A stretch of DNA of 64,000 nucleotides from Lachnospiraceae bacterium. GTDB taxonomy: Bacteria > Bacillota > Clostridia > Lachnospirales > Lachnospiraceae. Made by a program: the position numbers and the translations under genes. Below, piece after piece: positions 8,595-17,730 of the stretch (the first letter of the stretch is position 1; each line of letters begins with the position of its first letter). Location: assembly GCA_022766905.1 (NCBI GenBank), contig JALEPU010000108.1, positions 1 through 64,000 of the forward strand. Reading direction: 5' to 3'. The notes beneath the pieces are model-generated. The model was not told the DNA's origin and did not search any database. It saw only the letters and a program-made list of their open reading frames with translations.

Positions 8595-8987
8595 TTACTC
8601 CATGTTTCTGCTTCGTCTTTTTCCATTCTCATCAAAGGTTCGTTTTAGGGCTCTCTCAACAGGAAGAATGGAGCCAAGCAGGAAGACCAGCTGCACTCCT
8701 TCAATGATTAATGTAAGAATTCCTACTGTGTTTTCATCGGAATTTACAAACGGAATCTGAACAATGATTGACGGAACCAATAAAATGATCCCAAGCTTCA
8801 GCCACAATCTTCCACAATAGTCATGTGCAAATTTCCAGGTATCCATATTTTTACGCGACATCGTCGTTCTGTATCCAATCACGCCATTGATTTCTTTTGG
8901 CGGCTTTTTGTACATGAAATAACCCGTAATTATCATTGTAGCCGGAATGAGCAAATTGCAGATAAACATACATATAAAAAATACCAT
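8595..8987 (-). CDS. SdpI-family small membrane protein
   Basis: 130 residues with three hydrophobic segments (about 3-23, 63-80, 92-108). INGVIGYRTTMSRKNMDTWKFA-type sequence (about 33-53) is the conserved SdpI C-terminal module. In Bacillus, SdpI gives immunity to a secreted killing peptide, but most relatives have no known function. It is the last of three small minus-strand membrane genes (9683 to 8595) that are probably one operon. No killing-factor precursor is seen nearby. Confidence 0.75.
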   Translation of the reverse strand: MVFFICMFICNLLIPATMIITGYFMYKKPPKEINGVIGYRTTMSRKNMDTWKFAHDYCGRLWLKLGIILLVPSIIVQIPFVNSDENTVGILTLIIEGVQLVFLLGSILPVERALKRTFDENGKRRSRNME

Positions 8988-9021
8988 ATCAATTTCTCCT
9001 CTCGTTCAGCCAAGTGATATT

Positions 9022-9354
9022 TTACCTCTTGCAAACAGTATTCGTCAATACAATCATAATCACACAATCAATCAAAACAACTGCCAGAAAAACGTATGCA
9101 AATTCAGCCGGTAAACAATCTTCCCATATCGCCATGATAAGAATGCAAACCGTAATCACAGAAAATCCTGCTCCCATAACCCTGCATAACTTCTTTTCAT
9201 CATATTTGCTTTTTTCTTCTTTACTAGCTGTATTATATCCCGCAATGAATCCTGCACCATGGCCTGTCAGAAATACAATACTCAGGATAGCAAAAAGGAT
9301 CACTACTATCCACATGATCCAATCCGGACCGTTACTGATATCTTTAAGTGTCAT
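9022..9354 (-). CDS. DUF3784-type small membrane protein
   Basis: 110 residues with three predicted transmembrane helices (about 11-35, 59-75, 83-104). LTGHGAGFIAGYNTASKEEKSKYDEKKLCRV, abbreviated here to the GxGAGFIAGYNT...EEKSKYDE pattern, is the hallmark of DUF3784 proteins. The function is unknown. It lies 34 bases before the SdpI-type gene and 11 bases after the next small membrane gene on the same strand, and these families often travel together in clostridia. Confidence 0.65.
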   Translation of the reverse strand: MTLKDISNGPDWIMWIVVILFAILSIVFLTGHGAGFIAGYNTASKEEKSKYDEKKLCRVMGAGFSVITVCILIMAIWEDCLPAEFAYVFLAVVLIDCVIMIVLTNTVCKR

Positions 9355-9365
9355 ACTTTATTCCT

Positions 9366-9683
9366 CTATTTCTTATACTTAGCTTCAATTCTCATATATA
9401 CAAGCATCATGATAATAATCAGAATGAAGACAGGAAAAATGATGAAAATAAATACGGGAGAATTTTGTGAAAAAAACAAAAAAGGCAACCCGATTATTTC
9501 TAATAACACTGCTGATACAAACCATAAATTTGACACTGCTTTGTTATACTTTTTTACATCTTTTACATCCGGGGGATTTACAAAAGTAAAAAAGCCCGCT
9601 GCATTCTTTGATTTGCGAGAATAAATCCCTATTCCTAAAAAGGAAAGAGCAACCACACTCCAAATCACAAACCCAATTATCAT
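9366..9683 (-). CDS. Small membrane protein, DUF3784-like
   Basis: 105 residues from the ATG at 9683, which has GGGAGG 7 bases upstream; a start 15 bases earlier has no such site. There are three hydrophobic helices (about 1-20, 49-68, 75-98) separated by a polar loop with KNAAGFFTFVNPPDVKDVKKYN. This resembles a family of short three-helix membrane proteins found beside SdpI and DUF3784 genes. It would be the first gene of the three-gene set. Function unknown. Confidence 0.6.
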   Translation of the reverse strand: MIIGFVIWSVVALSFLGIGIYSRKSKNAAGFFTFVNPPDVKDVKKYNKAVSNLWFVSAVLLEIIGLPFLFFSQNSPVFIFIIFPVFILIIIMMLVYMRIEAKYKK

Positions 9684-9729
9684 AAATTTTCCTCCCACAT
9701 TTCATCACACCCGGAGGGACACCCCACCC

Positions 9730-9924
9730 GAATGCAAAATAATTTGAAAAAACGATCGCACTTTTTATTGTAAAAACAGGCATTCTTTTTCGGATTTTTA
9801 CAAATCTGTTCCGCATGTTTGAGCGAAGCGAGTTCGAGGAACGATTTGTAAGTTTTTTTCCGAAAAAAAATGCCGTCGTTTTTACATAAAAAGTAAGTTG
9901 TTTTTCCAAACTACTTTTGCATTC
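9730..9924. repeat. 195-bp giant imperfect inverted repeat (MITE-like)
   Basis: Both ends carry GAATGCAAAA-type sequence (9730-9739 and complement of 9915-9924). The arms match with small gaps through ACTTTTTAT, GTAAAAAC, GGCATTCTTTTTCGG and ACAAATC, about 75 bases each. The centre has GTTCC...GGAAC around GAGCGAAGCGAG. It ends exactly at the stop codon of cbiP-cobO. No transposase is present and no clear target duplication was seen. Confidence 0.75.
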
Positions 9925-12012
9925 CTATTTCTCAATCCCAACCCTGCTACTTAATCCCATATCAAATGGGTGTTTGATTTTTTTGATTTCGGAAACATAA
10001 TCGGCAGCTTCGATTAATTTCTCAGATGGGTTTCTTCCTGTTAATACAATTTCCAGATGTTTTGGTTTATGCTTCAGCCAGTCTAAGACTTTTTCTTCGC
10101 TTAGAAGGTTTAAGCCGATGGAATAGACTGCTTCATCCAGCACGACCATATCATAGGCTTTGGAAAGCTCGATCAGCTCTTCTAATTTGGTATCGTTTTT
10201 AACCTTCAGTTCTGCCTTTTCTTCGTCATTCATCATAAAAGTGAATTTTTTCATTGGAATTCCCGGTACTCTTGTAATACCCGGGATTTTTCCAAGGCTT
10301 TCTACCTCGCTGCTGTTGTTGTTTTTGATGAACTGATACATCAACACTTTTTTTCCGGCTCCGGCGCATCGAACAGCCAGACCGGTAGAGGCTGTGGTTT
10401 TACCTTTTCCATCTCCGCAGTAGATATGAACACAGCCAACATGGTCATCTGCATCCGGCATACCGCCGCATCCTACGGCAGAACAGTTTTTGCATTCTTC
10501 CGGCAGACATTCCTCCGGTTCTTCTGTTTCAAACAGGGAGTTGATATAATCCATATCAAGGTTGTTTCTTAACAGATCAGCCAGTTTATTGTACTGAATT
10601 TCTTTGTACTCTGCCACACTTAAATGATTTTCATCCGGATTGATTCCTTTTTCCTTCATAATCTGGTGCACCAGACCGAATACCAGATCTTCATTGTCAA
10701 AAATACCATGAAGATAACTTCCCCAAACTTTTCCGTCCGGAGTGGAAAGGGCATCGGTACGGCCATCTTCCAGGGTAATCATCGGTACTGCACCGCCCAG
10801 ATTCTTTGTTGTTCCCATATGAATTTCATAGCCTTCTACGACCGGATTGGTAAGATGATACAGGTTCTGGTCGGCAAGAATAGTGCCATGGATCCTTGTT
10901 CTTGTTTTGGCTTTTTCAAAGGTCGTAACCGTATCTAAGAGTCCAAGTCCTCTCATGGTACCTCCATGCTCCACATGATCCGGATCGTGCATTTCCTTTC
11001 CGAGAAGCTGGAATCCTCCACAGATTCCAATAACTCTGGTGTTGGCACTTTCCCGGATAATGGCACCTTCCAGTCCGCTTTCAATAAGCCATTCCATGTC
11101 TCCCATGGTATTTTTCGTACCGGGAAGCAGAATCAGGTCCGGATGGCCCAGTTCTTTTTTGTCTGTGACATAGCGGAGAGAAACACCATCGATCAGTTCA
11201 AATACACTAAAATCAGTAAAGTTAGAAATATGAGGCAGACGAATAACTGCCACATCGATTCCTTCTGTAATGGTTTTATGATTCAGTCGGTCAGAAAGGC
11301 TGTCTTCATCGTCCACATCAATTTTTTCCATAGGAAGAACACCTACAACCGGAATGCCGGTAAGGTTTTCCAGCATTTTTAATCCCGGCTTTAAGATTTC
11401 CACATCTCCCCGGAATTTATTGATGATAATTCCTTTGATTCTTTTTTGTTCCTCTGTGGAAAGCAATTTGACTGTTCCATAGACAGATGCAAATACGCCG
11501 CCTCTGTCAATATCGGCTACCAGAAGAACCGGAGCGTCAGCCATTTTTGCCATTCCCATATTTACAATATCATTGTCTGCCAGATTAATTTCGGCAGGGC
11601 TTCCGGCTCCTTCAATGACAATACGGTCATAATGATCCGCCAGATAACGATATGCTTTCATAATTCCGGGTACCAGAGCATCTTTCTTTTCATAATACTC
11701 GGTCGCTCCCATGTTACCATAAACTTCTCCATTTACCACGATCTGAGAGCCCATGGAACTGGTTGGTTTTAACAGAATCGGGTTCATATGATGGGTCGGT
11801 TCGATCATCGCTGCTTCTGCCTGCATCGCCTGAGCTCTTCCAATTTCCAATCCCTCTTTTGTAATATAAGAGTTCAAAGCCATATTCTGTGATTTAAATG
11901 GTGCTACCCGATAACCATCCTGTTTGAAAATTCTGCAAAGTCCTGCTGTTACAAATGTTTTCCCTGAATTTGACATGGTACCCTGTACCATAATTGCCTT
12001 TCCTGCCATCAT
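9925..12012 (-). CDS. cbiP-cobO: Cobyric acid synthase fused to cob(I)alamin adenosyltransferase (CbiP-CobO)
   Basis: 695 residues. Residues ~1-495 are CbiP/CobQ: P-loop-like synthetase part (GTMSNSGKTFVTAGLCRIF) and a glutamine amidotransferase part with GICGGFQLLG (nucleophile Cys) and GSYLHGIFDN (His). It amidates the b, d, e and g side chains. Residues ~520-695 are CobO/BtuR with the P-loop YCGDGKGKTTASTGLA, which adds the adenosyl group. A Cys/Glu-rich linker (about 497-520) joins them. Both act on adjacent late corrin intermediates. The start is one of two adjacent ATGs overlapping the cobD stop. Last gene of the operon. Confidence 0.95.
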   Translation of the reverse strand: MMAGKAIMVQGTMSNSGKTFVTAGLCRIFKQDGYRVAPFKSQNMALNSYITKEGLEIGRAQAMQAEAAMIEPTHHMNPILLKPTSSMGSQIVVNGEVYGNMGATEYYEKKDALVPGIMKAYRYLADHYDRIVIEGAGSPAEINLADNDIVNMGMAKMADAPVLLVADIDRGGVFASVYGTVKLLSTEEQKRIKGIIINKFRGDVEILKPGLKMLENLTGIPVVGVLPMEKIDVDDEDSLSDRLNHKTITEGIDVAVIRLPHISNFTDFSVFELIDGVSLRYVTDKKELGHPDLILLPGTKNTMGDMEWLIESGLEGAIIRESANTRVIGICGGFQLLGKEMHDPDHVEHGGTMRGLGLLDTVTTFEKAKTRTRIHGTILADQNLYHLTNPVVEGYEIHMGTTKNLGGAVPMITLEDGRTDALSTPDGKVWGSYLHGIFDNEDLVFGLVHQIMKEKGINPDENHLSVAEYKEIQYNKLADLLRNNLDMDYINSLFETEEPEECLPEECKNCSAVGCGGMPDADDHVGCVHIYCGDGKGKTTASTGLAVRCAGAGKKVLMYQFIKNNNSSEVESLGKIPGITRVPGIPMKKFTFMMNDEEKAELKVKNDTKLEELIELSKAYDMVVLDEAVYSIGLNLLSEEKVLDWLKHKPKHLEIVLTGRNPSEKLIEAADYVSEIKKIKHPFDMGLSSRVGIEK

Positions 12013-13100
12013 TTCTCCTCCCTGTTTCTGTCACATAACTCTTTGGTCATTATTTCTATTAATTTTTGATTTTCTTCATGACTTTTTACTGCCACCCGAA
12101 AATAATCGTCTCCAAGATTTACATAATTACTGCAATTCCGTATCATGATTCCATGTTTTTCCATTCTCTGATCAAACATAGAATCTCCCGGTACCCGAAA
12201 AAAGAAATAATTCACCACACCATCATAAAGCTTAATCGGGAGTTTCTTTAATTCTTCCTTCATAAACCGATTCTCCCGGGCAATCGTCTCAATGGTTTTT
12301 TTTCGATAATCTTCTTCCAACAAAGCCTGAAGACCTGCAATCTGGGCAAAATGGCTGACTGACCAGGCCTGACCGCACCGCTTCATTTTCTGAAGTAATT
12401 CTTCATTAGAGCAAAGCAGGTAACCAAGCCTTACTCCCGGTATCGCATAAAGTTTTGTAAAGGATTTTAATATTATTAAATTCGGAAATTCTTCCAGATA
12501 TCCTTTTAAGGTATAGTCTTTTTCGCCCGGATAGATTTCCAGAAAACATTCATCTACCAGAACAAAAATATTTTTCTCTTTCGCTTTCTTTAAAATAGCA
12601 AGAAGCAACTCTCGTTCTACCAGAAGACCTGTTGGATTATTGGGATTACAGATTACGATCAAATCCTGCTCTTCTTTGACTGCGTCCAGAACGTTCTCTT
12701 TCAGCCTGAAATCCTCTTCCAGATAAAAATATTCCATCTTTGCATCTACGGAACAAAGTGCTTCTTCATATTCAACAAATGCCGGAACCGGAAGAAGAAC
12801 ACGTTTGGGTTTTAATCCTAAGGCAATTCGGAATAATAAATCAGCTCCTCCGTTTCCACAAAGAATATGTTCCGGGCGGATCTTCTCATAAGCGCCAATG
12901 GCTTCCCGAAGCTTTACGCAATCCGGATCCGGATAATTGATAAGGCCCTCTACCGCCTCAATCAGCTGTTTTTTTACTCCATCTGGTATCCCCAGGGGGC
13001 TTACATTGGCCGAAAAATCCAGAATCTCTGACTCGTCTATTCCCAGTTCTCTGGCCTTTTTATAAATATTGCCGCCATGAGCCGCTGCCATTTTTCCCAT
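12009..13100 (-). CDS. cobD: Threonine-phosphate decarboxylase (aminopropanol linker synthesis)
   Basis: 363 residues from the ATG at 13100, preceded by AGGAAGGAAG; a longer frame reaching 13199 would overlap cbiB by 77 bases. It is a class I/II PLP enzyme of the HisC-like fold. The PLP lysine is in LKSFTKLYAIPGVRLGY, and NPNNPTG and the N-terminal HGGN segment are family marks. It makes (R)-1-aminopropan-2-yl phosphate from threonine phosphate for attachment by CbiB, whose gene is immediately upstream. A histidinol-phosphate aminotransferase is the alternative, but the context argues for CobD. Confidence 0.92.
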   Translation of the reverse strand: MGKMAAAHGGNIYKKARELGIDESEILDFSANVSPLGIPDGVKKQLIEAVEGLINYPDPDCVKLREAIGAYEKIRPEHILCGNGGADLLFRIALGLKPKRVLLPVPAFVEYEEALCSVDAKMEYFYLEEDFRLKENVLDAVKEEQDLIVICNPNNPTGLLVERELLLAILKKAKEKNIFVLVDECFLEIYPGEKDYTLKGYLEEFPNLIILKSFTKLYAIPGVRLGYLLCSNEELLQKMKRCGQAWSVSHFAQIAGLQALLEEDYRKKTIETIARENRFMKEELKKLPIKLYDGVVNYFFFRVPGDSMFDQRMEKHGIMIRNCSNYVNLGDDYFRVAVKSHEENQKLIEIMTKELCDRNREEK

Positions 13101-13122
13101 TGTATCTTCCTTCCTCGTCCTC

Positions 13123-14124
13123 TTATTTCCACTTCTTACGCAAATAAGAAAGTCCTTTTCCAAGTGTAACTGCTCCGATGGCACACAAAGATGCGCCATA
13201 CAGCAGTTTGTTGACTTTTACAATATCCTCTTTTTCCACCGGCCTGATATCATCTCCGATGGTTGGTTTTTTCACCGGTTTTCCAAAATAATCATGGGTT
13301 CCTCCAAGCTGTATATGGAGGGTTCCTGCTGCCACAGATTCTGTCTGAGCACTGTTTGGACTCAAATGATGATTTCTGTCTCTTTTAAAAATCTTCCAGC
13401 CGCTTTTTACATCATATCCGGCCAGCTTTGAACCGCCAAGCATGGCAAAGGCTGACAGACGAGCCGGAATCAGATTCCAAAGATCATCCATTTTTGCGGA
13501 AGCTGTCCCAAGGTTTTTGTACTCCTCATTCTTATAGCCTACCATGGAATCCAACGTATTGACTGCCTTATAGGCCATTGCAAGGGGGGCTCCTCCGATT
13601 GCCGCATAAAACATAGGAGCAACTACCCCGTCTGCTGTATTTTCTGCAACGGTTTCCACCGTTGCCTTGATGATTTCTTCCTCACTTAACTGCTCCGTAT
13701 CTCGCCCAACCAGATACCCAATCTGAGTTCTGGCTCCGGAAAGGTCGTTGCGGTCCAGTTTATCATAGACCTTCATGGATTCCTCTTTCAGACACTTTGT
13801 GGCAAGGGTCTGAAAAATCAAAAAGGTCTCCAGGGCTTCTCCCAGCTTTGGATGAATTTTTCCGGCTGACTTTACCACCGCTTTTGTAATCAGATAGGTG
13901 CCACCTACAATGACGGACATTAAAACACAGCCGCCTAAAAACTCCTGATTTTCATTGCGGAGGCGATATTTTTCCTTTGCTTCTTCATAGGAGCAGCCGT
14001 ACATCCATTTCTGGATTGCCTTTTTCCATTTATCAATGGCTTTTCCAATAAAAACAACAGGATGGGGAATCCACTCCGGGTCCCCGAATATAAGATCCAT
14101 AAAATAACCAATGATTACTTTCAT
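13123..14124 (-). CDS. cbiB: Adenosylcobinamide-phosphate synthase
   Basis: 333 residues, with several membrane-embedded helices. The N-terminus GYFMDLIFGDPEWIPHPV is the CbiB signature, and ENTADGVVAPMFYAAIGGAP and MVGYKNEEYKNLG are further conserved blocks. It joins the aminopropanol (phosphate) linker to adenosylcobyric acid at the membrane. The start overlaps the stop of cbiJ-cbiA by 4 bases, so translation is probably coupled. It is followed 22 bases later by cobD, which makes its co-substrate. Confidence 0.95.
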   Translation of the reverse strand: MKVIIGYFMDLIFGDPEWIPHPVVFIGKAIDKWKKAIQKWMYGCSYEEAKEKYRLRNENQEFLGGCVLMSVIVGGTYLITKAVVKSAGKIHPKLGEALETFLIFQTLATKCLKEESMKVYDKLDRNDLSGARTQIGYLVGRDTEQLSEEEIIKATVETVAENTADGVVAPMFYAAIGGAPLAMAYKAVNTLDSMVGYKNEEYKNLGTASAKMDDLWNLIPARLSAFAMLGGSKLAGYDVKSGWKIFKRDRNHHLSPNSAQTESVAAGTLHIQLGGTHDYFGKPVKKPTIGDDIRPVEKEDIVKVNKLLYGASLCAIGAVTLGKGLSYLRKKWK

Positions 14125-16211
14125 TCTTCCGCCATCCTTTCCTTTGCTTCCTCTGCCATTTGAATGAAACGTTCTGCTACCATTTTGCAGTTACAAAAAT
14201 ACAGGTGAGGATATCCCGCCCATACCCGGTCTTTGATATGGACTCCCTCCCAGCTTCTTTTATTCTGTTTGGAAATCATAAATCCGTTTCCTGTATCATC
14301 TGCTTTGGAATAATGAAATTCGTGAGCTCGAATCTGCTCTCCTTTTTTCACAAAAGCATTGTCTTCCTTTGCTGTCAAAATGACATATCCAAACTGCATG
14401 TTTAATTTCTTTGTCATTCTCACATCCGTATCCACCAGATGGAGCATGTCATAAGAGGTCTCATCCGTATCCACCAGATGATCGCACACATACATAAAGC
14501 CGCCGCACTCTGCAATTACAGGCATACCGTCTTTTACTGCTTTTCGAATCGACTCTTTCATCGAATTATTTTCGGAAAGCTCTTTTTCATAGGTTTCCGG
14601 ATATCCTCCGCCTAAGTAAATTCCTGATATGCCTTCCGGAAGTCTCTTATCCTTTACCGGAGAAAAAGGCAAAAGTTCAGCTCCAAGGCTTCTTAGAATT
14701 TCCAGATTTTCTTCATAATAAAAACAAAAGGCGTTGTCAGAAGCAATTCCGATTTTCACTTTTTCCTTTTCCGGAAAAGAAGTCCGCTGATTCGGTCTTA
14801 CCGGAAGTTCTTCCGCTTCCCGTCCTATAGCAAGAATCCGGTCCAGGTCGATGGTGTCCTTTGCCAGTGTTCCAATTGCATCGATAACCTGATCCAGATT
14901 TTTGATTTCTCCTGCTGTCATAAGACCTAAGTGACGGCTTCCAATGACTACCTCGTTAGAAGGCGGCAGATAACCAACTGCTTCTATTCCAAGCTTTTCT
15001 TCGATGACCGGTTTCATCATCTGGTACATTCCTTTTGTACACCGATTTAATATGACCCCTTTGATCGGATTATCCAGATGACGAATCATTCCTTCCAACA
15101 AAGGAATCATGGTATAAGACATTCCTTTTGCGTTCAAAATCAAAATCGTTGGGGTCTTCGTTATCTTTGTGACGGAATACGTGCTTTTTTCCCAGTCAAT
15201 TCCCATGCCATCGTAATAGCCCATAACCCCTTCAATCACAGAAAATTCTGCTTTCTGTCCGTCTTTTACAAAGACATCCAGCAAATCCTCTTCTTCCAAA
15301 AAGAAAGGATCCAGGTTTCGGCATTGTTTCCCGGCAATATGGCTGTGGAGCATCGGGTCAATGTAATCCGGTCCGCATTTAAACGGCTGAAGATCCACGT
15401 TTCGGTCAGCCAGTGCCTTTAAAATTCCACAGGTCACCGTTGTTTTTCCACATCCGCTGTTGGCTCCCGCAATGGCGATTCTTGGAATTTTCACTTTGGT
15501 TTCCGGCCGTTTTATCATAATCAGAGGAATATTTGCTGCTTTACAGGCCTCTACTTTTTCCGGTACTCCCCCGGTTACTCCGCTGTCTTTGCTGACCATG
15601 CCCCGGATCTGATATTTTTTTATAGCTTCCAGGTTATCCTCCATAGAATAAGGGGGCATCTGGCCTAATACATGTTCTCTGGGATATCCTGCTTTTTTAC
15701 AGCTTTCCAGAGATTTTTCATGATCTAACACCCGGATATAGATCCGGTCCTTGTAATCTGTTACTTCCTTCGCATAAACAGGAGCTGTATTGGCCCCTGT
15801 GGTAAGCAAAACATTCCCTTCGATCTGATTGACCAAAAAAGCTGCTTCTTTCGCATCTTCGGCCCAGAGAATTCCTTCATAGTCATAGGCCGGTTCTTCT
15901 CTTTCCCACCGTTCATAGGAAATCCCCGTAAGCTTACAGGCTTCTTTTACGGTATCTGTCACAATCTTTGCAAAAGGATGGGATGCATCTACCACATGGC
16001 CTGGTTTCACCTGTTCCATCAAGGTTACAAATCCATCAAGGTCAAGTCTTCCTTCCCTGATTTTGATTGGATAGGAAAGAAGCATTTCTTTCCCTAATTC
16101 GGTTGCAACACAGGCAATAACCGATTTTCCCTCTTTCATCAGTTTTTCAATGGCTCGTCTGGACTCTGTCGTCCCGGCAATTACAAGTACATCGTATTTT
16201 TCTGTTTCCAT
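14121..16211 (-). CDS. cbiJ-cbiA: Cobalt-precorrin-6A reductase fused to cobyrinate a,c-diamide synthase (CbiJ-CbiA)
   Basis: 696 residues. About 1-240 is CbiJ/CobK (LVIAGTTESRRAIEKL, VVDASHPFAK, MVSKDSGVTGG), reducing precorrin-6A. About 243-690 is CbiA/CobB: IAGANSGCGKTTVTCG is the nucleotide loop, KCGPDYIDPM follows, and the glutaminase part has VIAECGGFMYVCD (nucleophile Cys) and RAHEFHYSK. The two steps are not consecutive in the pathway, so the fusion more likely fixes stoichiometry than channels substrate. It starts 19 bases after cbiL ends (in transcription order). Confidence 0.94.
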   Translation of the reverse strand: METEKYDVLVIAGTTESRRAIEKLMKEGKSVIACVATELGKEMLLSYPIKIREGRLDLDGFVTLMEQVKPGHVVDASHPFAKIVTDTVKEACKLTGISYERWEREEPAYDYEGILWAEDAKEAAFLVNQIEGNVLLTTGANTAPVYAKEVTDYKDRIYIRVLDHEKSLESCKKAGYPREHVLGQMPPYSMEDNLEAIKKYQIRGMVSKDSGVTGGVPEKVEACKAANIPLIMIKRPETKVKIPRIAIAGANSGCGKTTVTCGILKALADRNVDLQPFKCGPDYIDPMLHSHIAGKQCRNLDPFFLEEEDLLDVFVKDGQKAEFSVIEGVMGYYDGMGIDWEKSTYSVTKITKTPTILILNAKGMSYTMIPLLEGMIRHLDNPIKGVILNRCTKGMYQMMKPVIEEKLGIEAVGYLPPSNEVVIGSRHLGLMTAGEIKNLDQVIDAIGTLAKDTIDLDRILAIGREAEELPVRPNQRTSFPEKEKVKIGIASDNAFCFYYEENLEILRSLGAELLPFSPVKDKRLPEGISGIYLGGGYPETYEKELSENNSMKESIRKAVKDGMPVIAECGGFMYVCDHLVDTDETSYDMLHLVDTDVRMTKKLNMQFGYVILTAKEDNAFVKKGEQIRAHEFHYSKADDTGNGFMISKQNKRSWEGVHIKDRVWAGYPHLYFCNCKMVAERFIQMAEEAKERMAEE

Positions 16212-16230
16212 GATGCCTCCTTTGCCCCAT

Positions 16231-16926
16231 TTACAGTTCCTTTTTTACAATAATCGTTGTAAAATATCCATATTCCCGTTCCGGAAGAAGCGGTCCTACA
16301 TATTCATCTTCCATGCCTACATTGCTGACTACAATTCCATTTTCAGCAAGTCCCTTGCTCTCTAACAGCTCATAGACTTCCTCTACATGGTTTCCAACTT
16401 TCATAATTACCAGGTTATCAAATACATCCAATGCTTTTTCTACCTGATCGATTCCTCGAAGGGATGGAATGACGCCCAAACCTTCATTTCCTTCTGTCAA
16501 AGAAATATTGGCTTTGCTTGCTCCTGCACAGAAAGAAGGAATCCCGGAAATCATCTCAACATCATAGCCTGCTTTTACAATTATTTTGTGCACATAGGCA
16601 TAGGTACTGTAAATTCCAATGTCTCCAAGGGTCAGCATGGCAATGGTCTTTCCTTCTTCCAGAAGATCCATCACTTCCCCGGCGGCTTTTTTCCGGCAGG
16701 CTTCTCTTTTGGCTTTGTCTTTATTCATGGTGAACTCAATCTCCCGGATTTTTTCTTCCGGAATGACCGCACTTTGTTTTGCAATCTCCAAAGCTACACT
16801 TAGTTCCCCTGGTTTTTTGACAGGTACTGCTACCACATCTGCTTCTTCTATGATTCTTTTTGCTTTCAATGTTAAAAGTTCCGGATCCCCCGGTCCCACA
16901 CCGATTCCATATAATTTACCTTTCAT
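16231..16926 (-). CDS. cbiL: Cobalt-factor II / precorrin-2 C20-methyltransferase
   Basis: 231 residues from the ATG at 16926, which has GGAGG 7 bases upstream; the longer frame to 16980 overlaps cbiK with no site. It is a SAM-dependent tetrapyrrole methylase: GIGVGPGDPELLTLKAKRII is the first glycine motif, LTLGDIGIYSTYAYV is the second and EMISGIPSFCAGASK is the third. It methylates C20 after cobalt insertion by CbiK, whose gene stops one base before this start. Confidence 0.95.
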   Translation of the reverse strand: MKGKLYGIGVGPGDPELLTLKAKRIIEEADVVAVPVKKPGELSVALEIAKQSAVIPEEKIREIEFTMNKDKAKREACRKKAAGEVMDLLEEGKTIAMLTLGDIGIYSTYAYVHKIIVKAGYDVEMISGIPSFCAGASKANISLTEGNEGLGVIPSLRGIDQVEKALDVFDNLVIMKVGNHVEEVYELLESKGLAENGIVVSNVGMEDEYVGPLLPEREYGYFTTIIVKKEL

Positions 16927-16927
16927 A

Positions 16928-17713
16928 TTATGCCTCCATCTCTTCTGCTTTCTTTGCATGTTCCACAAAAATGCGGGCAACTTCTTTAAGCTCTCCCATT
17001 CCTTTCAAAATGACTTCCACCTCATACCCTGCTTTTGTCAGAATACTTTTCCAGGAGTCTTCTTCTTCTCCGGCCAGATCGTTTCTGGCATGGTCACCGG
17101 CTACAATCATAAAAGGAGCCAGATAGACTTTTTTGATTTCCTGGCGTTTCAGTCGTTTCATCACATAATCCAATTCCGGAAAGCCTTCTACGGTTCCCAC
17201 ATAAACATCTTCGTAATCCAGATAATGAAGAACATGTTCCATCTGACAGTAAGCACTGTTTGCAAAATGCACCGATCCATGCCCCATTAAGACCAGAGCT
17301 TCCTTTTCTTTTCGATTTGGAGCCAGGTTAGAAAGCAATGGGGCAACTCGCATAAAATCTTCGCACTCTGTAAGCAACGGAGTTCCTACTTTTAACGATT
17401 GGAAGCTGGAATGATGTTTTCCAATCATCCTGCACATTTTATCATATTCGTCTCCATTGATAATGTGAGTTGGCTGGCAGACGACTTCTTCATACCCTTT
17501 TTCTGCCAGAAAATCCAGAACCTCTTCCGGATTTCCAATCTGGATTCCTCTGGTACGTTTTAATTTCCTGATAATCATTCCCGAAGTAAATGCCCGGTAA
17601 AAGTCATATCCGGCAAAGGCTTCCTGAAGCGCATTTTCCAGATTTACAATTGCTTTTTCTGCTTCTTCGTAACTGGTACCAAAACTAATGACAACAATTG
17701 CTTTTTTACTCAT
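16928..17713 (-). CDS. cbiK: Sirohydrochlorin cobaltochelatase, class II anaerobic type
   Basis: 261 residues from the ATG at 17713 behind AAGGAGAA. It inserts Co2+ into sirohydrochlorin, the committing step of the anaerobic pathway. The two metal/acid-base histidine regions are seen: LMGHGSVHFANSAYCQ (about 139-154) and APFMIVAGDHARNDL (about 198-212). The N-terminus IVVISFGTSYEEAEKAI is the CbiK family start. No transmembrane or signal sequence, so it is cytosolic, unlike the periplasmic CbiKp of sulfate reducers. Confidence 0.95.
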   Translation of the reverse strand: MSKKAIVVISFGTSYEEAEKAIVNLENALQEAFAGYDFYRAFTSGMIIRKLKRTRGIQIGNPEEVLDFLAEKGYEEVVCQPTHIINGDEYDKMCRMIGKHHSSFQSLKVGTPLLTECEDFMRVAPLLSNLAPNRKEKEALVLMGHGSVHFANSAYCQMEHVLHYLDYEDVYVGTVEGFPELDYVMKRLKRQEIKKVYLAPFMIVAGDHARNDLAGEEEDSWKSILTKAGYEVEVILKGMGELKEVARIFVEHAKKAEEMEA

Positions 17714-17730
17714 TCTATTCTCCTTGTTTC

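Noticed and set aside
9544..9909. 121-residue minus frame across the 195-bp palindrome
   Set aside because: It overlaps the small membrane gene in another frame and reads through the inverted repeat; composition is not protein-like.
13101..13199. Longer cobD frame overlapping cbiB by 77 bases
   Set aside because: The extra 33 residues are a shadow of cbiB, and the ATG at 13100 has a good ribosome site and begins the family-typical sequence.
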